From: Synechococcales cyanobacterium GL140_1_metabat_312
GTDB taxonomy: Bacteria > Cyanobacteriota > Cyanobacteriia > Leptolyngbyales > Leptolyngbyaceae
Assembly (NCBI GenBank): GCA_025351345.1
Contig: JANXWB010000080.1
Span: 1-64,000 of the forward strand
Direction of reading: 5' to 3'
Length of the DNA: 64,000 bases
In this document: positions 16,604 to 25,915 of the stretch, one piece after another
How positions within the stretch are numbered: position 1 is the stretch's first letter
How the letters are laid out: every line of letters begins with the position of its first letter
The notes under the pieces: generated by a model
Databases searched by the model: none
Told to the model about the DNA's origin: nothing
Seen by the model: the letters and a program-made list of their open reading frames with translations, nothing else
Made by a program: the position numbers and the translations under genes

Positions 16604-17728
16604 ATGTTAAAAGGAATTGACGTTTCTGAATATCAAGGTGACATCAATTGGAAAGCAGTTGCGGATAGTGGCGTGACTTACTGCTTTGTCAAAGCCACCG
16701 AAGGCGTGGAAAGTCGAGACCCAATGTTTGCCAAGAACTGGGCGGGCTTGCGCAGCGTCGGCATTATTCGGAGTGCTTACCATTTTTTTATCGCCAGCAA
16801 AGACCCAAAAGTACAAGCCAAGAACTTTTTAGACCTAACCCGATCGATCTGGGAGACCAACGATCTTCCTCCCGTATTAGATTTAGAAAAAAGCTATGGC
16901 TTAGATCCAGACACCGTGATTAATCAGGCCGGGATCTGGCTTGATACCGTTGAAGCTTCGATCGGTCGTCGCCCAATCATCTACACCTTCCCCAACTTTT
17001 GGGACGCAACCCTAAAAAATACGCCTCGTCTGGGTGCCAACTATCGCCTTTGGATTGCCCACTACGAGACTAATAATCCGTGGGTACCGGGCGGCTGGAA
17101 ATCTTGGACCTTCCATCAATACAGCGAATCCGGCAGCGTTCCTGGGATTTCGGGAGCCTGTGATCTGAATAATTTTAATGGCGATCTTGATACATTACAA
17201 ACCCTACTCAACTCAAAAGCACCGTTGCGCCAGGGTCAATCGGGTAAAATTGTCGCTGAACTACAAACCTTACTCAATGCTAAAGGCGCAAATATTGGCA
17301 TTGCTGATGGTCAATTTGGGCCACGCACTGGACAAGCGGTAATAAATTTCCAAAAATCAGTCGGCCTACTCTCCGATGGCATTGTTGGCGGACGTACTTG
17401 GTCGGCTCTCATGTCCAGTGGCATTGCCGTAACACCATCAGTCTCAACTCTAGTTAATGTTTGCAAAAGCTATAAATCCTTAGCGCACCAAGATAAAGCC
17501 TTAAATTGGCTGAATCAAGCGATCGCCCAACCCATCATGCAGACCTTTATTCAGCAATGGCGACAAGTAGGTCCGACATCCTCCATGGCAACAGCACCCT
17601 TGCTTTTGACCAATGTCTGCAAAAGTTATAAAGCTTTACCTCATCAAGATAAAGCGCTTCAGGATCTCCAGAAACAGCTCCCACCCGAAACGATGGACCA
17701 GTTCATTAAGCTTTGGCGTAATGCCTAA
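16604..17728 (+). CDS. GH25 muramidase with PGB domain and duplicated C-terminal motif
   Basis: A 374-residue protein. Residues 1-200 are a GH25 (Cellosyl/Lyc-type) lysozyme domain: GIDVSEYQG with Asp6, FVKATEG, SAYHFF, and the catalytic VLDLE with Asp93 and Glu95. Residues 205-272 form a peptidoglycan-binding-like domain (LRQGQSGKIVAELQTLL, GIADGQFGPRTGQAVINFQ). The tail has two copies of a roughly 38-residue unit beginning NVCKSYK-L-HQDKAL (283-320 and 335-372), which I do not recognise. A strong GGGAGGATC ribosome-binding site precedes the ATG. No signal peptide is visible, so export, or lysis-coupled release, is unexplained. It is paired divergently with the M15 peptidase. Confidence 0.9.
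   Translation: MLKGIDVSEYQGDINWKAVADSGVTYCFVKATEGVESRDPMFAKNWAGLRSVGIIRSAYHFFIASKDPKVQAKNFLDLTRSIWETNDLPPVLDLEKSYGLDPDTVINQAGIWLDTVEASIGRRPIIYTFPNFWDATLKNTPRLGANYRLWIAHYETNNPWVPGGWKSWTFHQYSESGSVPGISGACDLNNFNGDLDTLQTLLNSKAPLRQGQSGKIVAELQTLLNAKGANIGIADGQFGPRTGQAVINFQKSVGLLSDGIVGGRTWSALMSSGIAVTPSVSTLVNVCKSYKSLAHQDKALNWLNQAIAQPIMQTFIQQWRQVGPTSSMATAPLLLTNVCKSYKALPHQDKALQDLQKQLPPETMDQFIKLWRNA
17450..17719 (+). repeat. Duplicated 38-residue coding unit in the GH25 gene
   Basis: Copies at 17450-17563 and 17606-17719 share NVCKSYK, HQDKAL and a final F-I-x2-W-R. They probably form a small helical wall-binding or protein-binding module. Confidence 0.7.
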
Positions 17729-17911
17729 AAAGAGTTGAATCTTTATAAAGATAATTACAAAAATAAATAGATCTGGTGACGTGACTCAGATGGCGGGCAC
17801 TCTAGGGGAAAGTTCAAACTTTTAAATCCCAACCTCTAAATCCAAACCTTAAGTCTAGGGCGTTAAACCCTTTTATTTTCTTTGTAATTAATTATCAGTT
17901 AGCTGCTCATC

Positions 17912-19102
17912 ATGAAAACTCCGATCGTTCCTTTCGCCGATATTACTCGTCAGCACGAGATGATTCAGGCCAAACTCGAAGCTGCCGTCCTTGGTGTGAT
18001 GCGCCGAGGTGATTACATTATGGGCCAAGCTGTTCAAGACTTTGAAGCGGATTTCGCGGCTGCCTGCGGAGTGACCCATGGGGTGGGGGTGGCCTGTGGC
18101 ACTGATGCGATCGCCCTAGGACTACAAGCCTGCGGAATCGGTAAAGGTGATGAAGTGATTTTGCCTGCTAATACCTTCATCGCAACCCTAATTGGCGTAT
18201 TGAGATCGGGGGCCACACCGATCTTAGTAGACTGCGAAGCTAGTACAGGTCTCATTGATTTGGTCGCCGCAGAACGGGCTATCACTCCCAGTACAAGGGC
18301 TATTCTCCCGGTCCATCTCTATGGCCAGATGGTCTCTCCGAAGTGGCTGATTAATCTAGCCTCCACCTATGATCTTCTAATTTTTGAAGATGCAGCCCAA
18401 GCCCACCTAGCCGAACGAGAAGGCTATCGGGCGGGGTCTATTGGTATCGGCGCAGCATTTAGCTTCTATCCAAGTAAAAATCTAGGTGCCATGGGTGATG
18501 GTGGCATGTTTGTCACGCGGGACGAAGGAGTTGCTAATCAAATGAGAACTCTGCGTAACTATGGCGCACCGAAAAAATATTTTCACACTGAAGTCGGCAC
18601 AAACAGTCGTCTCGACACTATACAAGCCGCAATTTTACAAGTTAAGTTACCCTATCTAAACCGATGGAATCAAGAACGTAATGCTCTAGCTACGGCCTAT
18701 CAACAATTACTCAATCCCCTCATCCGTCAAGGCATTTCGCCCCTGCAAAACCATGTTGGGATGGGACATGTTTATCATCTGTATATTGTCCGCGTGGTTC
18801 AATCTGGCGAAGCGAATTTTACCTGCAATCTCGATCGTGACACTCTTATCGCCTATCTGGAAGCTAACGGGATCCAAGCTGGAATTCACTACCCCTTGCC
18901 CTGTCATCTCCAACCGGGTTTTCAATTTCTTGGGTATCGTCAAGGTGATTTCCCGGTAGCCGAAAAACTGGCAGCGGAAATTCTGTCGTTACCTATTTTT
19001 CCTGGAATGACCCGATCGCAAGTTGAACAAGTGGTGAGCGTCCTGACGGATGCGATCGTTCAACCCGTGGTTCAGTCTACTGATCTACTAATTGCAGCAT
19101 AG
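17912..19102 (+). CDS. DegT/DnrJ/EryC1/StrS aminotransferase
   Basis: A 396-residue PLP enzyme of the sugar-nucleotide aminotransferase family. Recognisable parts are GVACGTDAIALGL (59-71), LPANTFIAT (84-92), EDAAQAHLAE (159-168) and the PLP lysine region FSFYPSKNLGAMGDGG with Lys189. Such enzymes aminate keto-sugar nucleotides for surface polysaccharide or O-antigen synthesis. It is the first gene of a plus-strand run that continues with an exosortase, its partner and Wza/Wzc-type proteins, so the amino sugar probably feeds a cell-surface glycan. The product sugar cannot be read from sequence. Confidence 0.92.
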   Translation: MKTPIVPFADITRQHEMIQAKLEAAVLGVMRRGDYIMGQAVQDFEADFAAACGVTHGVGVACGTDAIALGLQACGIGKGDEVILPANTFIATLIGVLRSGATPILVDCEASTGLIDLVAAERAITPSTRAILPVHLYGQMVSPKWLINLASTYDLLIFEDAAQAHLAEREGYRAGSIGIGAAFSFYPSKNLGAMGDGGMFVTRDEGVANQMRTLRNYGAPKKYFHTEVGTNSRLDTIQAAILQVKLPYLNRWNQERNALATAYQQLLNPLIRQGISPLQNHVGMGHVYHLYIVRVVQSGEANFTCNLDRDTLIAYLEANGIQAGIHYPLPCHLQPGFQFLGYRQGDFPVAEKLAAEILSLPIFPGMTRSQVEQVVSVLTDAIVQPVVQSTDLLIAA

Positions 19103-19114
19103 ATCCCAGCGAAG

Positions 19115-19141
19115 CTTTTCGTAATACCTTTTCGTAATACC
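19115..19141. repeat. 13-bp tandem repeat before the exosortase gene
   Basis: Two adjacent copies of TTTTCGTAATACC lie between the aminotransferase stop and the exosortase ATG. No Shine-Dalgarno sequence is evident there. Confidence 0.6.
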
Positions 19142-19151
19142 TTGGTTTGCC

Positions 19152-20069
19152 ATGCCTGTCCTTTCTGTTAATACCCGATCGTTATTGAACGGTAAGTTTA
19201 ATGCCAACAAATTTCCTTGGATAACCGGGGCGATCGGATTAGTTTTGTCACTGATGTATGTGCCGCTGTTGTTTCATTGGGTTCATGGTTGGATGTTCAA
19301 ATCCATTAGCATTGAACATGAATATTTCAGTCACGGCATGATTGGGATTCCATTTGCGGCGTATTTAGCATGGCAATCCCGATCGAAACTCATTTCCTTG
19401 ACTGCATCAGTTCGCGATCAATTCTCGGGGGTAGCGGTTTGTGCGATCGCGGGCATTCTCTATCTCAGCAACCTTGTCGAACCCATCAATCTCTCACTTC
19501 CTGTAATGTTGACGGGCATTATTCTCACCTTTACGGGCCGTGCTGGACTTCGCATTTTAGGGTTTCCGATGCTGTTGCTATGGCTGGCAACCCCTAATGA
19601 ATTGCCTTACTTAGTTGCGCCTTTTACTGCACCCCTGCAAATATTGATTGCAAATGTGGCAGGCATGATTCTAAAACTGCTCGGGTTCCCGGTTACGGTC
19701 GATCAGTTTTATCTTTATTTGAATGGAAGGCAAGTTGAGGTCGCGCCTTATTGTGCGGGATTAAAGATGATGTTTACCAGCGTCTATGTTGCGCTGCTAT
19801 TGCTGAACTGGACCGGGTTAGATCAGCGTCGCAAGTTTGTTCTCTTTTTTGTGAGTTGTGCAGCCGGACTCAGTGTCATCGGTAATATTATGCGTAATAC
19901 TATCCTGACTTATTTTCATGGTACGGGCCAAGATGGGCTATTTTTCTGGCTGCATGATAGTTGGGGCGGCGATCTTTATTCAGCGGGACTTTTAGGAATT
20001 TTGGTGTGGTGGATTGGGAAATTTGAATCTCGATCGATCCCTCTCTCCCCTAAAGAGGACCAGAGTTAA
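19152..20069 (+). CDS. Cyanobacterial exosortase (cyanoexosortase B type)
   Basis: A 305-residue integral membrane cysteine protease/transpeptidase of the exosortase family, which sorts and cleaves PEP-CTERM proteins at the cell surface. The catalytic triad elements are visible: Cys201 in VEVAPYCAGLKMM, Arg248 in GNIMRNTIL, and His268 in FFWLHDSWGG. An EHEYFSHG motif (55-62) precedes the helical core. I favour the cyanoexosortase B subtype because the next gene matches the partner usually linked to that subtype. No PEP-CTERM substrate was found in this window, so substrates must lie elsewhere. Confidence 0.88.
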   Translation: MPVLSVNTRSLLNGKFNANKFPWITGAIGLVLSLMYVPLLFHWVHGWMFKSISIEHEYFSHGMIGIPFAAYLAWQSRSKLISLTASVRDQFSGVAVCAIAGILYLSNLVEPINLSLPVMLTGIILTFTGRAGLRILGFPMLLLWLATPNELPYLVAPFTAPLQILIANVAGMILKLLGFPVTVDQFYLYLNGRQVEVAPYCAGLKMMFTSVYVALLLLNWTGLDQRRKFVLFFVSCAAGLSVIGNIMRNTILTYFHGTGQDGLFFWLHDSWGGDLYSAGLLGILVWWIGKFESRSIPLSPKEDQS

Positions 20070-20119
20070 TCTCTACCTGAAGATTTCGTTCCCACAACCC
20101 TTCCTGTTTCTTAACCCCT

Positions 20120-20830
20120 ATGGCTACCCTTTCTAACCGCGATCGTCTCCCTCGAATTCTGCTTTTACTGTTCCTAACCGTAATCCTAACGATCGGAGCA
20201 GTCCCTGGCTATCTAGCGGGTAAATGGCAGTGGCAAAATCCACCCGCTGTTAAAACTCTGGCTCAACTCAAGGCTATTCGTAAACAAGGTATTCAAGTTT
20301 CCGGTTGGCCGACCCAAGAGCAGCGCTCAGTGATTTTGGGTGAACATCCTTGGTCGATTCAACAGATTAAAAACGATCGTAATGAAGAGGCTAGCCTGTT
20401 TCTATTTACTCAAAATGGTCCCAAAGATCAACCTGAGATTGAATGGTCTGAAATTAATGGAATTCAGCGCTGGCAGACTGATTCCGAGGGAGAGCAATCA
20501 TTTAACTTTAAACTGGCCGATAGTAGTACTTCTGTCACAAATTCTGTCCAAGCAAAAATCTTCCGCGCTTGGACTGAAAAACGGACCTATGCCGTGATGG
20601 AGTGGTATGCCTGGAGCGATGGTGGGCATTCTAGTCCTAGCCGTTGGTATGTTGCCGATCGTCTTGCTCAACTCAAGGGTCAACGTCAGCCCTGGGTTGC
20701 TGTTGCGATTATGGTCCCCATGGAACCGCTTGATGATCTAAACAAATACCGCGATCGTCTAACCGAACTTGCCAAAACGGTTCAAGTACAGCTTGTCAAC
20801 CAAGCCCTCCGTCCTCAACCGCCTGCCTGA
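20120..20830 (+). CDS. Cyanoexosortase B system-associated protein
   Basis: A 236-residue protein with one N-terminal transmembrane segment (ILLLLFLTVILTIGAVPGYLAG, about 13-34) and an extracytoplasmic domain with VSGWPTQEQRSVILGEHPW, MEWYAWSDGGHSSPSRWYVADR and VAIMVPMEPLDDL. The pattern resembles EpsI/DUF3485-type exosortase partner proteins in their cyanobacterial form. It starts 50 bp after the exosortase gene and is probably cotranscribed. Its biochemical role is not established; a structural or substrate-presenting function in the exosortase system is inferred from linkage. Confidence 0.75.
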   Translation: MATLSNRDRLPRILLLLFLTVILTIGAVPGYLAGKWQWQNPPAVKTLAQLKAIRKQGIQVSGWPTQEQRSVILGEHPWSIQQIKNDRNEEASLFLFTQNGPKDQPEIEWSEINGIQRWQTDSEGEQSFNFKLADSSTSVTNSVQAKIFRAWTEKRTYAVMEWYAWSDGGHSSPSRWYVADRLAQLKGQRQPWVAVAIMVPMEPLDDLNKYRDRLTELAKTVQVQLVNQALRPQPPA

Positions 20831-20866
20831 TCCTTCCCCCTTTCTGACCTAGCCCCGGTCCCCGCC

Positions 20867-22084
20867 ATGAAACGTGCCTCTGTTCTGCTCTCACTTTTAC
20901 TCGTTCACGGAATCGTGCCCAGCGCTATTGCTCAAACTGCTATGCCACCGGATATTCAGTCAAACGTGAAGCCAACCGGAGCCACGGCCCAAGAATTGTT
21001 AGAACAAGCTCGTCAACGATTGCGCGATCGGGGTGAATTGCCTGCGGAAAGTAGGCCGATCTTACAGTCTGATGTCCCGATTCCCGCCATAACTCCCGCA
21101 CTACTTGCGCCGCAACCCTCTAGCTTCAGCACCTATCGCCTGGGTCCGTCAGATGTGATTACGGTGTATGTGCAGCGGTTTCAAGATTTGAGCTTTCAGG
21201 CGGCGATCGATCAAGAAGGTAAAATCACTCACGCCGTACTAGGTAAAATTTCCCTACAGGGTTTAACCATTGAGGACGCTCAAGAGCGAGTCCGTCAAGC
21301 CGTAAGTCGTTACATCATTAATCCGATCGTTCTTCTTTCTCTTTCGACTCCCCGCCCGGTCCAAGTCACGATTTCGGGTGAAATTGCTAAACCTGGTCTC
21401 TATCCGTTACTTCAAACGACCGGTCGAGTTTCATCCGTGTTACTCGCGGCAGGCGGGACCACTGAACGCGGGGATTTGCGAGCCGTCAAAGTCCGCCGAA
21501 CTTTCACCAACGGTACGATTCAAGAGCAAAACATTGATTTGTATACACCGCTTAAGGATGGTTCAGCATTGCCAGACTTGCGGTTACAAGATGGTGATGC
21601 AATTGTCATCCCGACACTAGATCCGACCAAAGTGGGAGATTACGATCGATCCATTGTTGCCCGATCGACCTTAGTCAAACCCATCCTCACCGTTAGAATC
21701 CTTAGCTATGCCCGAGGTGGTTTAACTGAAGTCCCGGTGCCTAATGGAAGTAAATTTGTTGATGCCTTGGCAAAAAGCGGTCTGAATCCGGACCAAGCAA
21801 ATCTAGCTCACGTTGCGATTGTTCGGTTTGATTCCGTTCAGCAAAAAGCAATCACCTTTCAAGTGAATGGAAAAGAGGCGCTCATGGGTGATCCGAAGCA
21901 AAACATCGTACTTCAAGATAGCGATGTTATTGTCATTGGCCGTAATTTTGTGGGCCGAATCAGCTATGCCCTGAATTTATTCACCCAGCCATTTCGAGAT
22001 GTGCTTGGATTCACTTTATTTTTCAAACAATTAGGCACCAGTGCCTCAGATCTATTTGGTCCAACCGGAGGAACAGGACGGTAG
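20867..22084 (+). CDS. Polysaccharide export protein, Wza/SLBB type
   Basis: A 405-residue periplasmic or outer-membrane exporter. A Sec signal peptide (MKRASVLLSLLLVHGIVPSA) ends near AIAQ. After a Pro-rich linker, the poly_export domain starts at YRLGPSDVITVYV (about 89-101) and includes GKISLQGLTIEDAQERV. It is followed by SLBB domains, for example VTISGEIAKPGLYPL and GGTTERGDLRAVKVRR. A lipobox Cys is not evident. Wza-type proteins form the outer-membrane channel for capsule or exopolysaccharide. The gene sits directly upstream of the Wzc-like kinase, its usual partner. Confidence 0.92.
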   Translation: MKRASVLLSLLLVHGIVPSAIAQTAMPPDIQSNVKPTGATAQELLEQARQRLRDRGELPAESRPILQSDVPIPAITPALLAPQPSSFSTYRLGPSDVITVYVQRFQDLSFQAAIDQEGKITHAVLGKISLQGLTIEDAQERVRQAVSRYIINPIVLLSLSTPRPVQVTISGEIAKPGLYPLLQTTGRVSSVLLAAGGTTERGDLRAVKVRRTFTNGTIQEQNIDLYTPLKDGSALPDLRLQDGDAIVIPTLDPTKVGDYDRSIVARSTLVKPILTVRILSYARGGLTEVPVPNGSKFVDALAKSGLNPDQANLAHVAIVRFDSVQQKAITFQVNGKEALMGDPKQNIVLQDSDVIVIGRNFVGRISYALNLFTQPFRDVLGFTLFFKQLGTSASDLFGPTGGTGR

Positions 22085-22183
22085 GGAATTGAGAAGGTAG
22101 AATTGAGACCTATAGACTATTCAATTCTTTATCTTTTTCTCTTTTTTATTCAACATTCTTAAGCCTTCATTCCCCTATCTCCC

Positions 22184-24373
22184 ATGGCATCTGTTCTTGT
22201 TAAACGTTATTTTCTGGCTGTCGATCGTTATAAATGGTTGCTCCCGACTGGCTTGGTTTTGGGCCTAGTGGGGGGCAGTTTAGCACTTTCTATTCCGAAT
22301 GCAGCTCCGGTGTATACGGTGGAATCGATGCTGGTAGGAAATCGACCGACGACTATTTTTTCGGCGACGGGGACAGAAGTGCGCCAACCGATTGAGAGCA
22401 TTACCGCAGATGTGATCTTGAGTGATGAGATTATTACTAAAACGGCGAAGGAAGTAGGACTTGAGCCTCGGGCCATGATGCTAAATCTTAAGGTTACTTT
22501 GCCGACGACGGCAGCAGCAGCGGCTAAAGATAAAAAAGCGCCGACCGGCAGCGCAGAACGGGTTAAGTTGGAATACAAAGATAGTAATCAAAATCGAGCA
22601 AAACAAGTTGTTGAACGGCTTTCACAGAGTGCGATCGATCGGAGTAAAGGCGGAAATACGGCGCGTTTGAATGAAGTGATGAAATCGCTAAATCAACGAT
22701 TGCCGAAGGTTCGGAATGAATTGACAATTGCCGAGCAAAGCCTAGAAGCATACGATCGTGCGGAAGGCCCTGCATTAATTGCCGCACAGAATGGAAGTAT
22801 TAGTAGTGCAATTTCTCAGGGTGAAAATCAACAGCGCGCCCTACAGGTTCAAATTGAGGGCGTGAATGCAGAAATTGCTAGTCTGCAAAGTAAGCTTGGG
22901 ATGACCGCTGAGGAAGCCTACGTGTCTTCGGCTCTGAGTGCAGATCCGCGTCTGAGCAGTCTCAATACCCAAATTGCCCAATTGGAAACTCAACTTGCGA
23001 TCGCGAGTAAAGACTTTCAGCCTGAGCATCCGACAATCATTCAACTCACGACCCAAATCAAAGTTTACGAAACTCAGCTTCGACAACGCGTCGGTGAAGT
23101 GATGGGTGGTGGCGGTGTGGCTAGACCATTCCCTGGTGATGTGCGTCAAAGTAGCAGTCTTGATCCCGAGCGTCAAAGGCTGGCGATGCGTTTAGTTGAA
23201 CTCACCACTCAGCGCGATAGTTTAACTCGACAATTGACCATTGTTGGGGGTTCGGGGGTAAAGCTTCGAGAACAACTGCAAAATCTCCCCAATAAACAAC
23301 TTGCTCGCGTTCGCTTAGAAGACCAACTCAAACTAAAAAAAACGCTCTACGATCAAATGCAAGCCAAACTTGTAGATGCTCGAACGGCTGAAGCGGAGAC
23401 GGTTAGTAGTTTGAGTCTTGCGCAACTTAATGCATTACCGCTTGAACCCGTCGTCCCTAAAAATCCATTGTTATTCATTATCGGTGGCGGTGTTGGTGGA
23501 TTGATTTTGGGGGCTGGAATTATCTTTCTGTTGGATATGTTGGAAGGGACACTGTATATGGCAGAAGATCTACGGGATGGTCTCAAGAATCAGGATGTAT
23601 TGGTGTTGGGAATGTTGCCGGATATGCAAATTCAAGAATTACATCAAAGTATTCCCCTGTTGACTCATAGTGAATTGCTTTATGGAGAATCCTACGATCG
23701 CTTCCGCAGCAATCTTCGGCTGAATGAAGGTAAGTTACCGCGTATTGTTTTGATTACTAGTGCGATCGCCTCTGAAGGGAAGTCAACGGTTGCCTATAAT
23801 CTGGCGATCGCGGCGGCTAGATCTGGGAGGCGCAGTTTGATTATTGAATGGGATTTACGGAGTTCATCCCATAGCCGATCGGTGGATGTCGTGTTGAATG
23901 CGGACCAACAGCTTGAGCCATTGCGCTATTTTTCTCAAGCTAATGACTGTGTTCAGATTGTTCCAAAGATTGAGAATTTATATATCATTCCGAGTCCTGG
24001 AATCCAGCGTCAAGCTTCGTCAATTCTTGAATCTAATGAAGTTAAACGTTTGATCGAAGATGTTCGTGGACGCTTTGATTTTGTGGTGGTGGATGCTCCG
24101 GCGTTGAGTCAAAATAATGATGCCTTGCTATTGGAACCGATGACGGATGGATTGATTTTGGTGACTCGTCCTGGAATTACGCAGCAAAGTATGATGAATG
24201 AGGCAATAGAGCAACTGAATGAATCGGAGACTATTCGATTTTTAGGTGCGGTTGTGAATGGTATTGAAATTGTTATCCCTAAACGTATTGTGCAAGAAGT
24301 CGATCGATCGTTTACCCCTGTAAAGCATCAGGTCCAATCGGTTGAGGCGAGGGCCGCTGCACGGTTAAATTAA
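22184..24373 (+). CDS. Wzc-like polysaccharide copolymerase/BY-kinase
   Basis: A 729-residue inner-membrane protein. TM1 (about 17-39) and TM2 (about 425-447, LLFIIGGGVGGLILGAGIIF) enclose a long coiled-coil Wzz/GNVR periplasmic region. The cytoplasmic kinase half has a Walker A ASEGKSTV (about residue 530), a Walker A'-like LIIEWDLRS and a Walker B FVVVDAPAL (about 630). Two features differ from standard BY-kinases: the A' motif has EWD instead of DAD, and the C-terminus has no tyrosine cluster, which is the usual autophosphorylation site. Chain-length control with Wza is the likely role; kinase signalling may be absent or altered. Confidence 0.9.
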   Translation: MASVLVKRYFLAVDRYKWLLPTGLVLGLVGGSLALSIPNAAPVYTVESMLVGNRPTTIFSATGTEVRQPIESITADVILSDEIITKTAKEVGLEPRAMMLNLKVTLPTTAAAAAKDKKAPTGSAERVKLEYKDSNQNRAKQVVERLSQSAIDRSKGGNTARLNEVMKSLNQRLPKVRNELTIAEQSLEAYDRAEGPALIAAQNGSISSAISQGENQQRALQVQIEGVNAEIASLQSKLGMTAEEAYVSSALSADPRLSSLNTQIAQLETQLAIASKDFQPEHPTIIQLTTQIKVYETQLRQRVGEVMGGGGVARPFPGDVRQSSSLDPERQRLAMRLVELTTQRDSLTRQLTIVGGSGVKLREQLQNLPNKQLARVRLEDQLKLKKTLYDQMQAKLVDARTAEAETVSSLSLAQLNALPLEPVVPKNPLLFIIGGGVGGLILGAGIIFLLDMLEGTLYMAEDLRDGLKNQDVLVLGMLPDMQIQELHQSIPLLTHSELLYGESYDRFRSNLRLNEGKLPRIVLITSAIASEGKSTVAYNLAIAAARSGRRSLIIEWDLRSSSHSRSVDVVLNADQQLEPLRYFSQANDCVQIVPKIENLYIIPSPGIQRQASSILESNEVKRLIEDVRGRFDFVVVDAPALSQNNDALLLEPMTDGLILVTRPGITQQSMMNEAIEQLNESETIRFLGAVVNGIEIVIPKRIVQEVDRSFTPVKHQVQSVEARAAARLN

Positions 24374-24510
24374 GTCTATTCTATTTTTCCGGCATTTCTC
24401 AGATATTTCTTAGAGGGGCGAGGTTGTTGGGACGTTGAAGAGGGCGATCGTTTTTCTCAACTACGGCTTCGATCGGTTGTCTATTCAAATAGTTCAAACA
24501 AATTTGCCAA

Positions 24511-24541
24511 ACAAAAAGGGCAAGCCAAAACTCACCCTTTC
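24511..24541 (-). terminator. Terminator of the aldolase gene
   Basis: On the minus strand AAAGGGTGAG-TTTTGG-CTTGCCCTTT is followed by T-rich sequence, shortly after the aldolase stop codon. Confidence 0.75.
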
Positions 24542-24567
24542 TTAAATTCTCAATTCAAAATTGAAAA

Positions 24568-25638
24568 CTAGACCTTAGCAGCAACCTGTTTGAAATCACC
24601 CTTAGCGTATTTACGGCTGAATTCTTCCATGCTGACTTGCTTGATCTTGCTAGCTTGACCCGCTGCCCAGAACTCTTGATAGCGATCGGCACATACCTTT
24701 TGCATGTACTTAATCGAAGGCTTCAAGAAATGGCGAGGATCAAACTCTTCAGGTTTTGCAAGCAATGCTTCACGCACAGCAGCGGTAATTGCCAAACGGT
24801 TGTCGGTGTCGATGTTAATCTTCCGAACGCCGTTTTTGATGCCCTTTTGGATCTCTTCGACAGGAACGCCATAAGTTTCAGGAATTGCGCCGCCGTTTGC
24901 ATTGATTAATGCGATCAAGTCTTGGGGAACGGAGGACGAACCGTGCATGACCAAATGGGTATTGGGCAAACGTTTGTGGATTTCAGCAATCAAGCTAATT
25001 GCCAAAATTTCGCCTGTCGGTTGGCGAGTGAATTTGTATGCACCGTGGCTGGTTCCAATAGCAACGGCCAAAGCATCCACTTGAGTGCGCTCAACGAATT
25101 CAACGGCTTCATCCGGATCCGTCAAGAGCTGTGACTCATCCAACTTCCCTTCAAAACCATGACCATCTTCTGCTTCACCCATGCCTGTTTCTAGGGAGCC
25201 GAGGCAACCCAATTCACCTTCAACAGATGCACCGATTGAGTGCGCCACTTTCACAACTTCAGCCGTGACATTGACATTATATTCAAAGGTGGAAGGTGTT
25301 TTAGCATCGGCACCCAACGACCCATCCATCATGACGGAGGTGAAGTTGTTTTTCAGTGCGGTGTAGCAAGTCGCAGGTTCGTTCCCGTGATCTTGGTGCA
25401 TCACAATGGGGATGTGGGGGTAGGTTTCCACCGCTGCCAAGATTAGATGGCGCAAGAAGTTTTCCCCAGCGTAGTTCCGGGCACCACGGGAAGCTTGCAA
25501 GATAACCGGACTGTCGGTTTCGTGCGCCGCCTGCATGATGGACTGGATCTGCTCCATGTTATTGACGTTGAACGCGGGAATGCCATAGCCATTCTCAGCC
25601 GCGTGGTCGAGCAAGAGACGCATAGGTACGAGCGCCAT
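24568..25638 (-). CDS. fba: Class II fructose-bisphosphate aldolase, Calvin-cycle type
   Basis: A 356-residue zinc aldolase that interconverts fructose-1,6-bisphosphate with DHAP and glyceraldehyde-3-phosphate, and forms sedoheptulose-1,7-bisphosphate in the Calvin cycle. Recognisable segments are [16 protein letters not shown] (18-33), PIVMHQDHG with the zinc His and catalytic Asp (about 76-84), [34 protein letters not shown] and KINIDTDNR. Its length matches the cyanobacterial CbbA form. A clear AGGAGAA lies six bases before the ATG. The upstream 270 bp is shared with a divergent glycosyltransferase gene. Confidence 0.97.
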   Translation of the reverse strand: MALVPMRLLLDHAAENGYGIPAFNVNNMEQIQSIMQAAHETDSPVILQASRGARNYAGENFLRHLILAAVETYPHIPIVMHQDHGNEPATCYTALKNNFTSVMMDGSLGADAKTPSTFEYNVNVTAEVVKVAHSIGASVEGELGCLGSLETGMGEAEDGHGFEGKLDESQLLTDPDEAVEFVERTQVDALAVAIGTSHGAYKFTRQPTGEILAISLIAEIHKRLPNTHLVMHGSSSVPQDLIALINANGGAIPETYGVPVEEIQKGIKNGVRKINIDTDNRLAITAAVREALLAKPEEFDPRHFLKPSIKYMQKVCADRYQEFWAAGQASKIKQVSMEEFSRKYAKGDFKQVAAKV

Positions 25639-25915
25639 AAAAAATTCTCCTAAAGTTGGGTCAGCGTGTGGATGGATTTCAATCCTAAAGATAATCTTAA
25701 GGCAATAGCGGCTTTTCGTATCAGTCTTGACGGAATAGGTCCAAATTCTTATTGAGTTTGGATATCCAAGGTCGGATTTAGATAACTACAGCTTATGTTT
25801 CTTGTTGTGATAGTGGAGTTTCTGATCATTTTTGCTGTTCTTGATGTGTACCGGGTGACAAGATTCGGTAAGATTGCGATCGCGCTTTTTTATGCCGCTT
25901 TAGCAAGGTTTGTCC

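Noticed and set aside
15378-17728. Prophage lysis cassette
   Set aside because: No holin, capsid, tail, integrase or att-like repeats are seen nearby, and HIP1 density is normal.
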